A stretch of DNA of 64,000 nucleotides from CAWHNT01 sp963830775 (GTDB lineage: Bacteria; Pseudomonadota; Alphaproteobacteria; Geminicoccales; Geminicoccaceae): contig CAWHNT010000001.1 in assembly GCA_963830775.1 (NCBI GenBank), forward strand, positions 97,413 through 161,412. The letters are read 5' to 3'. The position numbers and the translations under genes were made by a program. Below the pieces are notes generated by a model, which saw only the letters and a list, made by a program, of their open reading frames with translations, was not told the origin of the DNA and ran no database searches. Shown one piece after another: positions 18,857 to 26,780 of the stretch (within the stretch, counting starts at the first letter, position 1; each line of letters begins with the position of its first letter).

Positions 18857-19435
18857 ATGGCGAAGGCACGGCCCGAAAGCGACCTGCCGCGCACGGTCGA
18901 CGAGTTCGACCGCTGGAATTCAGAACAGCCGGAGCGCTGGGAGTTCATTGCCGGCGTGCCGGTGATGATGGCACCGGCCTCGCTGCCGCACACGCTGATC
19001 AAGGGCAATATCTACCGGCATCTCGGCAACATGCTCGCCGGCAAGCCCTGCCGGGCCCTGGTCGACGGTGCGGAGGTCAAGTCCTACAAGCTGGCGGCGA
19101 TCCCCGATGTCCTGGTCGCCTGCGGTGAGCTCGATCAACGCACGCCGACGATCGCCGAGCCGGTCGTCCTGGTCGAGGTCATGTCGCCGTCCAGCGAGCG
19201 TGACGACACCTTGCGCAAGTGGCAGGGCTACTGCCTGATCCCAAGCCTCAGGCATTATTTGGTCGTGGCCCAGGACATGCGCTTCGTCACCGTCCACTCG
19301 CGTACCGGTCCATCGTCCTTCGCCGAGGAGGTTTACCAGGATGGCGTGATCGAGCTGCCGGCCATCGGAGTCTCCCTGTCGATCAACGAGATCTATGACG
19401 GCGTCCGCCTGTTCGGGGCTGAGGTCGATGCCTGA
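18857..19435 (+). CDS. Uma2-family (DUF820) putative endonuclease inside the his operon
   Basis: A 192-residue protein of the PD-(D/E)xK superfamily. The core motif is PDVLVACGELDQRT ... VVLVEVMSPSSERDD ... LRKWQGY, giving the Asp, Glu and Lys positions typical of Uma2 proteins. No catalytic or biological role is established for the family; it is abundant in cyanobacteria and actinobacteria and spreads horizontally. The gene starts 2 bp after hisB and overlaps hisH by 8 bp. It is thus fully embedded in the histidine operon, and its expression must follow it. A second family member is at 43,515. Confidence 0.85.
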   Translation: MAKARPESDLPRTVDEFDRWNSEQPERWEFIAGVPVMMAPASLPHTLIKGNIYRHLGNMLAGKPCRALVDGAEVKSYKLAAIPDVLVACGELDQRTPTIAEPVVLVEVMSPSSERDDTLRKWQGYCLIPSLRHYLVVAQDMRFVTVHSRTGPSSFAEEVYQDGVIELPAIGVSLSINEIYDGVRLFGAEVDA

Positions 19436-20021
19436 GGTCGTCATCGTCCCCACCGGCACGGCCAACATCGCCTCGGTGATGGCCGCGTTCCGCCGGCTCG
19501 GCGCGGAGCCGCGGCTGGCCGTGGGTGCCGAGGACATCGCCCGCGCCACCCACGTCATGCTCCCGGGCGTGGGCGCTTTCGGCGCCTCGATGGCCCGCCT
19601 GCGCCAGCAGGGGCTGGATGACGCCGTCCGCAGCCGCGTGCAGGCCGACCGACCGACCATCTGCATCTGCGTCGGCCACCAGCTCCTCTTTGCGAGCAGC
19701 GAGGAGAGCCCCGACGCCGAGGGCCTGGGCCTAATCCCAGAGCGCATCGGACGCTTCGGTGAGAATGTGCGCGTGCCGCAGTTCGGTTGGAACCTCGTCC
19801 GGCCGGCCGAAGGCTGCAACCTGCTCGAGGAAGGCTACGCCTACTTCGCCAACAGCTACCGGGCGCTCGCAGCCCCGAGCTGGAACGTGGCCCGGGCCGA
19901 GCATGGCGGCGCCTATGTGGCCGCGGTCGAGCGGGGCAACGTGATCGGCTGCCAGTTCCACCCCGAGCTCTCCGGCGCCTACGGCTCCGCCCTGCTCTCC
20001 CGGTTCCTGGAGCTCTCGTGA
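19428..20021 (+). CDS. hisH: Imidazole glycerol phosphate synthase, glutaminase subunit
   Basis: A 197-residue class I glutamine amidotransferase that feeds ammonia to HisF. The nucleophile Cys is in ICICVGHQLLF (usually CLGMQ), and the His-Glu pair is in CQFHPELSG. VPQFGWNLV and YAYFANSYRA are HisH landmarks. The start ATG at 19428 lies inside the end of the Uma2 gene (8-bp overlap), and the stop overlaps the hisF start by 1 bp. Oxyanion-strand variation from the commonest consensus is minor. Confidence 0.93.
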   Translation: MPEVVIVPTGTANIASVMAAFRRLGAEPRLAVGAEDIARATHVMLPGVGAFGASMARLRQQGLDDAVRSRVQADRPTICICVGHQLLFASSEESPDAEGLGLIPERIGRFGENVRVPQFGWNLVRPAEGCNLLEEGYAYFANSYRALAAPSWNVARAEHGGAYVAAVERGNVIGCQFHPELSGAYGSALLSRFLELS

Positions 20022-20773
20022 TGCTGACGGCGCGGATCATCCCCTGCCTCGACGTCAGCCACGGCCGCGTGGTCAAGGGCGTGCGCTTCCAGGGCCTGCG
20101 TGACGCAGGCGACCCGGCGGAGCGCGCCAAGGCCTATGAGGACCAGGGTGCCGACGAGATCGTGATCCTCGACGTCTCGGCCACGCCCGAAGGCCGCGGC
20201 CATCAGCACGAGACCGTGCGCCGGGTGCGCGAGGCGCTGTCGATCCCGCTCACCGTCGGCGGCGGCGTGCGCACCGAGGAGGACGCGCTGGACCTCCTCG
20301 AGGCCGGCGCCGACAAGGTCTCCATCAACACCGCCGCCGTGACCCGGCCCGAGCTCCTGGCCGAGATCGCCGGCCGTTTCGGCCGCCAGTGCTGCGTGCT
20401 GGCGATCGACGCCGCCATGCGCGACGGTCGCTTCGAGGTGCTGGTGAAAGGCGGCCGCGAGGGTACCGGCATCGACGCCATCGAATGGGCCCGCACCGGC
20501 GAGCGGCACGGTGCCGGCGAGATCCTGCTGACCTCCTGGGACCGGGACGGCACCCGCTCCGGCTACGACATTGCGCTGACGCAGGCCGTGAGCCGCGCCG
20601 TCCACGTACCGGTTATCGCCTCCGGCGGTGCTGACAGCCCGGAGCACATCCGCGAGGCGTTCGCCTCAGGCGCCGACGCCGTGCTGGCGGCCTCGATCTT
20701 CCACGACGGCGACCTCACGGTGGGCGACGTCAAGCTCTACCTGCAGGAGCACGGGGTCCGGATCCGCCCATGA
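20021..20773 (+). CDS. hisF: Imidazole glycerol phosphate synthase, cyclase subunit
   Basis: A 250-residue (beta/alpha)8 barrel that makes imidazole glycerol phosphate and AICAR. The catalytic Asp residues are in IIPCLDVSHGRVVKGVRF and LLTSWDRDGTRSGYD; phosphate-binding loops are VGGGVRTEEDA and VIASGGADSPEH. ATG at 20021 overlaps hisH; the stop overlaps the fused hisA start by 4 bp (ATGA). Length and motifs are normal. Confidence 0.94.
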   Translation: MLTARIIPCLDVSHGRVVKGVRFQGLRDAGDPAERAKAYEDQGADEIVILDVSATPEGRGHQHETVRRVREALSIPLTVGGGVRTEEDALDLLEAGADKVSINTAAVTRPELLAEIAGRFGRQCCVLAIDAAMRDGRFEVLVKGGREGTGIDAIEWARTGERHGAGEILLTSWDRDGTRSGYDIALTQAVSRAVHVPVIASGGADSPEHIREAFASGADAVLAASIFHDGDLTVGDVKLYLQEHGVRIRP

Positions 20774-22011
20774 TCGTCCCCTCGATCGACCTCCAGGGCG
20801 GTCAGACCGTCCAGCTCGTGGGTGGGGCCGAGAAGGCGATCGACGCCGGCGACCCGCTCCCGATCGCACGGGCCTTCAGCATCGCCGGTGAGATCGCCGT
20901 CATCGACCTCGACGCGGCCATGCGCACCGGCAGCAACGCCGCCCTGGTCGAAGCCCTGGTGGCCCGCTTCCCATGCCGGGTCGGCGGCGGCATCCGCGAT
21001 GTCGAGACCGCGATCCGCTGGCTCGACCTCGGTGCCGCCAAGATCATCCTCGGCACCATGGCCAAGCCCGAGATCCTCTCCAAGCTCCCCCGCGAGCGAG
21101 TCGTCGCCGCCCTCGACGCCAGGCACGGCGAGGTCGTGGTCGAAGGCTGGAAGGAGGGTACCGGCCGCGGGATCCTGGAGCGCATCGCCGAGCTGAAGGA
21201 GCACGTGGCGGGCTTCCTCGTCACCTTCGTCGAGCGCGAGGGCCGCATGGGCGGCACCGACCTCGAGCTCGCCAAGGCCGTCGTCGAAGCGGCCAAGCCC
21301 TGCCGCGTCACCATCGCCGGTGGCGTCACCACCCCTGAGGAAATTCGCGCCCTCGACGAGCTGGGTGCCGACGCCCAGGTCGGCATGGCCCTCTACACCG
21401 GCCGGCTCGACCTCGCCGATGCCATCATGGCTCCGCTCGTCTCCGACCGCCCGGACGGGCTCTGGCCCACCGTGGTGGTCGACGAGCGCGGGACAGCACT
21501 GGGCCTCGTCTACTCCAGCCGCGAATCGATCCGCGAGGCTGTCCGCCGCCGGATGGGTGTCTACCAGTCCCGGTCCCGGGGCCTGTGGGTCAAGGGCGAG
21601 ACCAGCGGTGCCACCCAGGAGCTGATCCGCATCGACCTCGACTGCGACCGCGACAGCCCCCGCTTCGTCGTGCGCCAGGCTGGCGCGGGCTTCTGTCATT
21701 TGGATACCCAGACCTGCTGGGGCGAGGACGCGGGCCTGGGCCGTCTCGAGCGCACGCTCCATGCCCGCCGCGAGGCGGCACCCGAGGGCAGCTACACGGC
21801 ACGCCTGTTCCAGGACGCCGGCCTGCTTGCCGCCAAGCTGCGCGAGGAGGCCGCCGAGCTGGGCCAGGCCTCCACCCGTGAGAACGTGGTCTGGGAAGCG
21901 GCCGACATGCTCTATTTCACGCTCGCCCGTCTCGCTGCCGAAGGCATCGACCTCGCCGAGGTGGAGGCGCACCTGGACCGGCGCGCCCTCAAGATCACGC
22001 GTCGCGGATAA
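20770..22011 (+). CDS. HisA-HisI-HisE triple fusion (histidine biosynthesis)
   Basis: One uninterrupted 413-residue frame. Residues 1-222 are HisA (ProFAR isomerase): Asp7 in PSIDLQGG, Asp116 in VVAALDARHG, Thr152 in FLVTFVEREG, and phosphate loops GGGIRDVET and IAGGVTTPEE. Residues about 225-318 are HisI (phosphoribosyl-AMP cyclohydrolase): SRSRGLWVKGETSG, LDCDRD and CHLDTQTCW supply the metal-binding Cys/His residues. Residues about 322-413 are HisE (phosphoribosyl-ATP pyrophosphatase): KLREEAAELGQAS and WEAADMLYFTLARL. HisI-HisE fusions are common; adding HisA at the N-terminus is not something I know as usual. The three activities are steps 2, 3 and 4 of the pathway, in consecutive order E-I-A. 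All catalytic landmarks are present. Confidence 0.92.
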   Translation: MIVPSIDLQGGQTVQLVGGAEKAIDAGDPLPIARAFSIAGEIAVIDLDAAMRTGSNAALVEALVARFPCRVGGGIRDVETAIRWLDLGAAKIILGTMAKPEILSKLPRERVVAALDARHGEVVVEGWKEGTGRGILERIAELKEHVAGFLVTFVEREGRMGGTDLELAKAVVEAAKPCRVTIAGGVTTPEEIRALDELGADAQVGMALYTGRLDLADAIMAPLVSDRPDGLWPTVVVDERGTALGLVYSSRESIREAVRRRMGVYQSRSRGLWVKGETSGATQELIRIDLDCDRDSPRFVVRQAGAGFCHLDTQTCWGEDAGLGRLERTLHARREAAPEGSYTARLFQDAGLLAAKLREEAAELGQASTRENVVWEAADMLYFTLARLAAEGIDLAEVEAHLDRRALKITRRG

Positions 22012-22016
22012 CGCTC

Positions 22017-22802
22017 GTGAGCATCGCCGACCCGCAGCCGAAACGCTCCCGACCACCGCCGCGTCCCTGGAAGCCACTGCGGCGCTGGTCGGATCGCGTC
22101 CATCCCGCCCTGGGGCCGCTGCTTGAGCTGCGCACCCTGCTTGCGGTTGTCGGCATCGCCCTCGCCGCCTGGGCCTTCGCCGGCATCTATGACGAGGTGC
22201 GCGAGGGCGAGACGCTCGACTTCGACCATAGCGTCCTGCTCCTGTTCCGCGAGCCCGGCGCACCTCAGGAGCCATGGGGTCCGCCCCAACTTGAAAGTGC
22301 CGTGCGCGACGTGACGGCGCTGGGCAGCACGCTGCTCACCGTGTTCATCACGCTGGCGGTCGCCGGCTATCTTGCCATGGCGCGTAAGCCAGGTGCCGCT
22401 GGCTTCGTGCTCGTGGCCATCTTCGGGGCCATGGCCCTCAGCTATCTGGGCAAGGACCTGATCGCCCGACCAAGGCCCGAGCTGGTGCCGCATGCCGTCG
22501 TGGTCATCACCAACAGCTTCCCCAGCGGCCACGCCACCGGTGCCGCCGCCACCTACCTGACGCTGGGCGCCCTCATGGCGCGATTCGAGCCGCGCCGCCG
22601 GCTCAAGATCTATCTCCTCACGCTCGCCGTCATCATCACCGTGGCCGTGGGCCTCTCCCGCCTCTATCTCGGCGTGCACTGGCCGACCGACGTGCTGGCC
22701 GGCTGGAGCCTGGGTGCCGGCTGGGCACTCACCTGCTGGACCATCGCGCGCTTCCTGCAGCGGCAGGGGCAGCTGGAGGCCGAGCCCGAGCAACCGGGCT
22801 GA
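22017..22802 (+). CDS. PAP2-family membrane phosphatase
   Basis: A 261-residue integral membrane protein starting at GTG 22017, 5 bp after the his fusion. The three phosphatase motifs are present: KDLIARPRP, NSFPSGHATGAA and SRLYLGVHWPTDVLAGW, with the catalytic His residues in the second and third. These enzymes dephosphorylate phosphatidic acid, undecaprenyl diphosphate or similar lipids at the outer face of the inner membrane. The exact lipid is not predictable. It may be co-transcribed with the his genes because of the short spacing. Confidence 0.88.
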   Translation: MSIADPQPKRSRPPPRPWKPLRRWSDRVHPALGPLLELRTLLAVVGIALAAWAFAGIYDEVREGETLDFDHSVLLLFREPGAPQEPWGPPQLESAVRDVTALGSTLLTVFITLAVAGYLAMARKPGAAGFVLVAIFGAMALSYLGKDLIARPRPELVPHAVVVITNSFPSGHATGAAATYLTLGALMARFEPRRRLKIYLLTLAVIITVAVGLSRLYLGVHWPTDVLAGWSLGAGWALTCWTIARFLQRQGQLEAEPEQPG

Positions 22803-22805
22803 GCC

Positions 22806-23696
22806 TCAGCCGCCCTCCAGCAGCTCCTTCCGCGCCCGCAGCCCCTCGCCCACCACCTCCATGAACGCCCGGATCCGCGCCGTGGCCTTCAGGTCCTCGT
22901 GCGTGATCAGCCACAGCTCGCGGGCGAGCTCCGGCAGCGGGCCCAGCACGCGGCGCAGGTCGGGCTCGGGATCGGCAAGGTAGCACGGCAGGGCCGCAAG
23001 CCCGATCCCGGCCTTCACCGCCATGAGCTGGTTGATCAGGCTCCCGGTGCGATAGACCACCGCCTCCGGTGGCACCGTCTCGTCCAGCCACTCCGCCGCC
23101 CGCACCGGCAGCGCCGTCTCGCCCCAGCCGACCACGCGATGCCGTCCGAGGTCGGCCACGCTCATGGGCGTACCGTGGCGGTCCAGATGGTCGAGGCTGC
23201 CATAGACCGCCCAGCCCATGGTGGCGAGCTTGCGCCCGAACAGCTCCCGCTGGACCGGCCGGGTGGCGCGGAGCGCCACGTCCGCCTCACGCCGCGACAG
23301 GTCGAGCTGGCGGTTGTCGATCACCAGCTCCACGGCGATGCCCGGATGCAGCTCGGCAAAGCGCGCCAGCTCGGCCGTGAGCAGCCGATAGGCCAACGTC
23401 TCCGAGCAGGTGACGCGCACCCGCCCGCTCAGCCGTGCATCGCGGCCGGTGAGGTCCCGCTCCAGCGCCAGCGCCTCGGCCTCGATCCGCTCGGCCGCCC
23501 CGATCAGGCGAACCCCGGCCTCGGTCGGCTGGTAGCCCGTCGGCAGACGCTCGAACACCTGCACGCCGAGCCCGGCCTCCAGAGCGTTCAGGCGCCGGAA
23601 GACGGTGGAGTGGTTGACCCGCAGCAAGCGTGCGGCACCTGCCAGGCCGCGCTCCCGTGCGATCGCCAGCACGAACCGGAGATCATCCCACTCCAA
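22806..23696 (-). CDS. LysR-family transcriptional regulator
   Basis: About 296 residues. The N-terminal winged helix is WDDLRFVLAIARERGLAGAA and STVFRRLNALEAGLGVQVFE; a substrate-binding domain follows. I propose the TTG at 23696 (AAAGG 8 nt upstream), because the homology begins at LEWDDLRFVL and no ATG or GTG fits. The gene is convergent with PAP2 and divergent from a rhodanese gene. LysR proteins often control the divergent gene, but a target is not shown here. Confidence 0.87.
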   Translation of the reverse strand: MEWDDLRFVLAIARERGLAGAARLLRVNHSTVFRRLNALEAGLGVQVFERLPTGYQPTEAGVRLIGAAERIEAEALALERDLTGRDARLSGRVRVTCSETLAYRLLTAELARFAELHPGIAVELVIDNRQLDLSRREADVALRATRPVQRELFGRKLATMGWAVYGSLDHLDRHGTPMSVADLGRHRVVGWGETALPVRAAEWLDETVPPEAVVYRTGSLINQLMAVKAGIGLAALPCYLADPEPDLRRVLGPLPELARELWLITHEDLKATARIRAFMEVVGEGLRARKELLEGG

Positions 23697-23815
23697 GGGC
23701 CTGACCTTTGCACATCCGCAAACACAGTTGGCAAAGCTACAATGCGACGTGCAACGCGGCAATGATTACCTTCCGCCCGTCGCCCGAGAGGGCCCAGACG
23801 AAGAGGAAGCCAGCC

Positions 23816-24166
23816 ATGTTCACCACCATCACCCGCGACGCGCTCAAGGCGAAGCTGGATGCGGGGGAGCCCGTCGCCATCGTCGAGGCCCTGCCCGAGA
23901 AGTACTATCGCCACTCCCACCTGCCGGGTGCCATCAACATCCCACACGACCAGATCGACACCCTGGCCCCGGCCCTGCTGCCGGACAAGGATGCGCTGAT
24001 CGTCACCTACTGCGCCAACCTGCCCTGCCCCAACTCGGAGATCGCCGCCCGCCGCCTCGGGGAACTCGGCTATCGCAATGTCGCCGAGTACCGCGAGGGC
24101 AAGGCCGACTGGATCGAGGCCGGGCTGCCGGTGGAGGGCGAGGCGCGGGCACTGCGGGCGGCCTGA
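23816..24166 (+). CDS. Rhodanese-like domain protein
   Basis: A 116-residue single-domain rhodanese starting at ATG 23816 with AGAGGAAGC upstream. The active-site loop is YCANLPCPNS, with the first Cys in the persulfide position, and HLPGAINIPHDQID is the conserved upstream segment. It probably carries sulfane sulfur in the cytoplasm. It is divergent from the LysR gene and followed by a strong hairpin. No sulfur-metabolism partner is adjacent. Confidence 0.88.
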   Translation: MFTTITRDALKAKLDAGEPVAIVEALPEKYYRHSHLPGAINIPHDQIDTLAPALLPDKDALIVTYCANLPCPNSEIAARRLGELGYRNVAEYREGKADWIEAGLPVEGEARALRAA

Positions 24167-24175
24167 GGGACACAA

Positions 24176-24199
24176 GCGGGCCGGGTGCTCCCGGCCCGC
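24176..24199. terminator. Hairpin terminator between convergent genes
   Basis: A perfect 10-bp stem, GCGGGCCGGG and CCCGGCCCGC, around a TGCT loop lies between the convergent stops of the rhodanese and AAC(3) genes. There is no clear T-run on either side, so Rho-independent strength is uncertain, but position favours a shared terminator. Confidence 0.65.
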
Positions 24200-24200
24200 G

Positions 24201-25031
24201 TCATCCTGGGCCGGCAGGCGCGCGGCCGAAGCGGCGCTCGAGCCAGGCAACCGCAAAGGCCGTGATCGGAGCCGCGTCGACCGCCGTGCTCGGGGCATCC
24301 CCGATCAGCCCTTGCACGCCCTGACCTGTCGCCAGGAACTCGGCGACGATGGTGGCGAAGTAGTTGTCGGGCAGGCCGGGCACGACGGGGACCGAGGTCT
24401 CGAATTCCTCGACCATGCGCCATTGCGTGCCAGCATCGGTGGCAAACGGCACCTCGGAGCGGCGCACACGCTTGCCCGGGATCCGCGCCAGATGCTCGGC
24501 ATGGTGCAGCAGGGTCATGGTATCGAGCGGGGCGCCCACCATCAGGACCTTGCCCCGGGCGGCGACCAGCTTCGCGAAGGGCGAGCCCTCGCCATAGCCG
24601 TAGTCCAGCGGATGGTCGGCCGTGAGCCACCCGGCCTGGGCGCCGACCGCGGCGACTGAAGCCCCGGGATTGCCGCTCCGTCTGGCACCGGGCCAGGTGC
24701 GGAGGAACTCGGCCAGGATGCCGTTGTCCCGCGCGGCGCGGGAGGTGGATGGATCGAACGGCGGCACGTGCACGCGCCATTCCTCGGCCACACGGCCCTC
24801 CCGGTCCAGCAGCTCGTCGTAGCAGGCGTCCCAGTCGGTGTAGGCGACGACCGTCCCGTCTGGGCCTGACGCGTCGAGAAGAGCCGCGATCAGCGCGTCC
24901 GGGCCATTCAGCAGCCGACCGGCCCGGCCCATCGCCGCATGGACCATGACGACGTCGCCTGGCCCTATGCCCAGCCGCTGAAGATCCCGCCGCAGCGACG
25001 CACGGGTGTGGAAGCGAGGGCGGCCGCTCAG
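24201..25031 (-). CDS. Aminoglycoside N(3)-acetyltransferase, AAC(3) family
   Basis: About 276 residues of AAC(3)-type sequence: TRASLRRDLQRLGIGPGDVV, MVHAAMGRAGRLLNGPD, PPFDPSTSRAARDNGILAEF, RRSGNPGASVAAVG, then LMVGAPLDTMTLLHHAEHLA with the conserved His. These enzymes transfer acetyl from acetyl-CoA to the 3-amino group of aminoglycosides; chromosomal relatives of unknown substrate are common. The start is unresolved: no ATG, GTG or TTG lies in frame near the homology start. A CTG at 25031 overlaps the preceding lipoprotein stop; otherwise an indel near 25,020 hides the start. It is in tandem with the lipoprotein gene. Confidence 0.82.
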   Translation of the reverse strand: MSGRPRFHTRASLRRDLQRLGIGPGDVVMVHAAMGRAGRLLNGPDALIAALLDASGPDGTVVAYTDWDACYDELLDREGRVAEEWRVHVPPFDPSTSRAARDNGILAEFLRTWPGARRSGNPGASVAAVGAQAGWLTADHPLDYGYGEGSPFAKLVAARGKVLMVGAPLDTMTLLHHAEHLARIPGKRVRRSEVPFATDAGTQWRMVEEFETSVPVVPGLPDNYFATIVAEFLATGQGVQGLIGDAPSTAVDAAPITAFAVAWLERRFGRAPAGPG

Positions 25032-25240
25032 CTGCCGGCGTAGCCAGCGCCGGCGCCGATGCCTGCCCCGACCAGGGCACCCGCGGTGACGCCGATCGGG
25101 CCCAGGAGCGCACCAGCCCCGGCACCCGCCAGAGCACCCAGCCCGGCACCGGTGGCGGTGCGTGTCGGCCTCGAGCCGCCGCAGCCGGCGAGGAGGACGG
25201 ACAGGGCCAGAAGCAGGGCCGTGCCACGGACGAGCCGCAT
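25028..25240 (-). CDS. Small glycine-zipper lipoprotein
   Basis: A 70-residue protein: signal peptide MRLVRGTALLLALSVLLAGC with lipobox LAGC, then a short linker and a Gly/Ala-rich glycine-zipper stretch (GAGLGALAGAGAGALLG). Such lipoproteins sit in the outer membrane and resemble small osmotically inducible or Rcs-linked ones, but no function is assigned. It is 44 bp downstream of the OmpA-like coiled-coil gene on the same strand and directly upstream of the AAC(3) gene. Confidence 0.8.
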   Translation of the reverse strand: MRLVRGTALLLALSVLLAGCGGSRPTRTATGAGLGALAGAGAGALLGPIGVTAGALVGAGIGAGAGYAGS

Positions 25241-25284
25241 GGATGCAGTCTCCCTTGAAGGTGGAGGTGGCCGGCCTGCCGGTC

Positions 25285-26679
25285 TCAGCGGGCCACGAAC
25301 ACCTCGACCCGACGATTGGCGCGGCGGCCGGCAACGGTGTCGTTGTTGGTGATCGGGCTGTCCTCGCCCTGGCCGTCGACCGTGAAACGGGCAGGGTCGA
25401 TGCCGTAGGTGGAGACCAGGTAGTCGCGCACGCTCTGCGCGCGGCGCAGGGACAGGCGCCGGTTGGGCTCGGCCTCGCCGTTGGCATCGGTGTGGCCGAC
25501 GATCCGGACCTTGCCGGTGCCGTCGCGGATCGTCCGGGCGAGGCGCGACAAGGGCTGGGTCGCCTCCGGCGCCAGGCGCTCGGCACCGGCCGTGAACAGC
25601 GAGCCCTCGAGCACCGTCTTGCTCCAGCTCTCGACCGTGGGCGGCGGGTCGCTGCGTGCCGCGAGCCGCACGGTCGCAGGTGCCGCTTCCGCCTCCTCGG
25701 CGGGACCCGCCGCCGGCTGCACCTGCTCCAGCTCGCCGCCGCTAGCGGCGGGCTCATTGCCTTCGTCGCGGGCCACCAGCTGCAGCTCCTGGAGGACCTG
25801 GCTGCTGCTGAGCTCGACCGAGGCCGCCACCAGCTTGTCCTTCTCGGCCAGGGTTGCCAGCAGCTGCTCGCTCAGGCTGCGCACCTCCTCGACCGAGCTC
25901 GCCGCCACGGTGCGCAGCTCCGCCGTCTCGCGCTCGGCGGCACCCAGCCTGTCCTTCATAGCAGCCAGCTCGGCGGTCAGCCGCTGCTCGGTCGCAGCCT
26001 GGCCTTCCTGCGCCTCGGCCTTGACCCGGGTCAGCTCGCCCTCGAGCTCGCCCGTGCGCAGCCTGAGCCCTTCTGCCTCCTGACTGAGCGTCCGTTGCGC
26101 CACCTCGTTCGTGGCCACGAGGCCCTGCAGCCGCTGCACCTCGCCCTGCGCCTCGGCAAGCTTGGTATCGCGCTCGGCGATCCCCTGCTGGCCCTGCTGG
26201 GCCGCGGCCACGGCCTCGGCCTGCGCCTTGCCAGCCTCGTCCGCCCGCGACCTCGCCGCCTCGAGATCCTTCTCCAGGCTGGCAATCCTGGTCTGGGCCG
26301 TGGTCAGCGCCTTGTCCCGCTCCTGGTCGGCGGCGGCGGTCTGCGCCTGCACGCGGGCAAGCTCGTCGCGCGCCTGGAGGAGCTGGCCCCGTAGTGCGTC
26401 GCGCTCCGCGCGGAGCCCGCTCATGGTCTGCGCCAGGCCCTCGAGCCGGCCACGCGCACCGCGCAGGTCCTCGGCCGCCTCGCCCGCCGCCGGGGCCGGT
26501 GTGCCCGCTGTCTGCCGCTGCTCTTCCAGACGTCGCTTGATCTCGGCGATCGCCGCCTTGAGCTCCTGCGCGCTGCGCGAAGGGGCCGGACTTGGCGTCT
26601 CCTGCGCCAGGGCCAGCCCCGGCATGGCCGTCGTCAGCAGCAGCACCCCGACCAGACCGCCACGCCAGCTCTTGCGCAT
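25285..26679 (-). CDS. OmpA-like peptidoglycan-binding protein with long coiled coil
   Basis: A 464-residue exported protein: signal peptide MRKSWRGGLVGVLLLTTAMP ending LALAQ. A long Ala/Glu/Gln/Arg coiled coil spans about residues 35-290. After a Pro/Ala linker there is a C-terminal OmpA domain (345-464) with IVGHTDANGEAEPNRRLSLR, RAQSVRDYLV and GRRANRRVEVF, the residues that bind diaminopimelate in peptidoglycan. Without a beta-barrel it is probably a periplasmic spacer between envelope layers. A lipoprotein gene follows in the same direction. The ATG at 26679 begins the signal peptide. Confidence 0.88.
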   Translation of the reverse strand: MRKSWRGGLVGVLLLTTAMPGLALAQETPSPAPSRSAQELKAAIAEIKRRLEEQRQTAGTPAPAAGEAAEDLRGARGRLEGLAQTMSGLRAERDALRGQLLQARDELARVQAQTAAADQERDKALTTAQTRIASLEKDLEAARSRADEAGKAQAEAVAAAQQGQQGIAERDTKLAEAQGEVQRLQGLVATNEVAQRTLSQEAEGLRLRTGELEGELTRVKAEAQEGQAATEQRLTAELAAMKDRLGAAERETAELRTVAASSVEEVRSLSEQLLATLAEKDKLVAASVELSSSQVLQELQLVARDEGNEPAASGGELEQVQPAAGPAEEAEAAPATVRLAARSDPPPTVESWSKTVLEGSLFTAGAERLAPEATQPLSRLARTIRDGTGKVRIVGHTDANGEAEPNRRLSLRRAQSVRDYLVSTYGIDPARFTVDGQGEDSPITNNDTVAGRRANRRVEVFVAR

Positions 26680-26780
26680 CCGTCACTCCCGCCGCCCAAT
26701 GTCTCCTTCTTCGTAGTTAACTCGGATTAACCGTAGCCGGCAACCGGCTGATCAACCACGAGGCGACCAATAAAGCCGGC

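Noticed and set aside
24201..25757. A 518-residue AAC(3) protein
   Set aside because: Its first half lies antisense or out of frame across the lipoprotein and OmpA-like genes and has no homology-like features.
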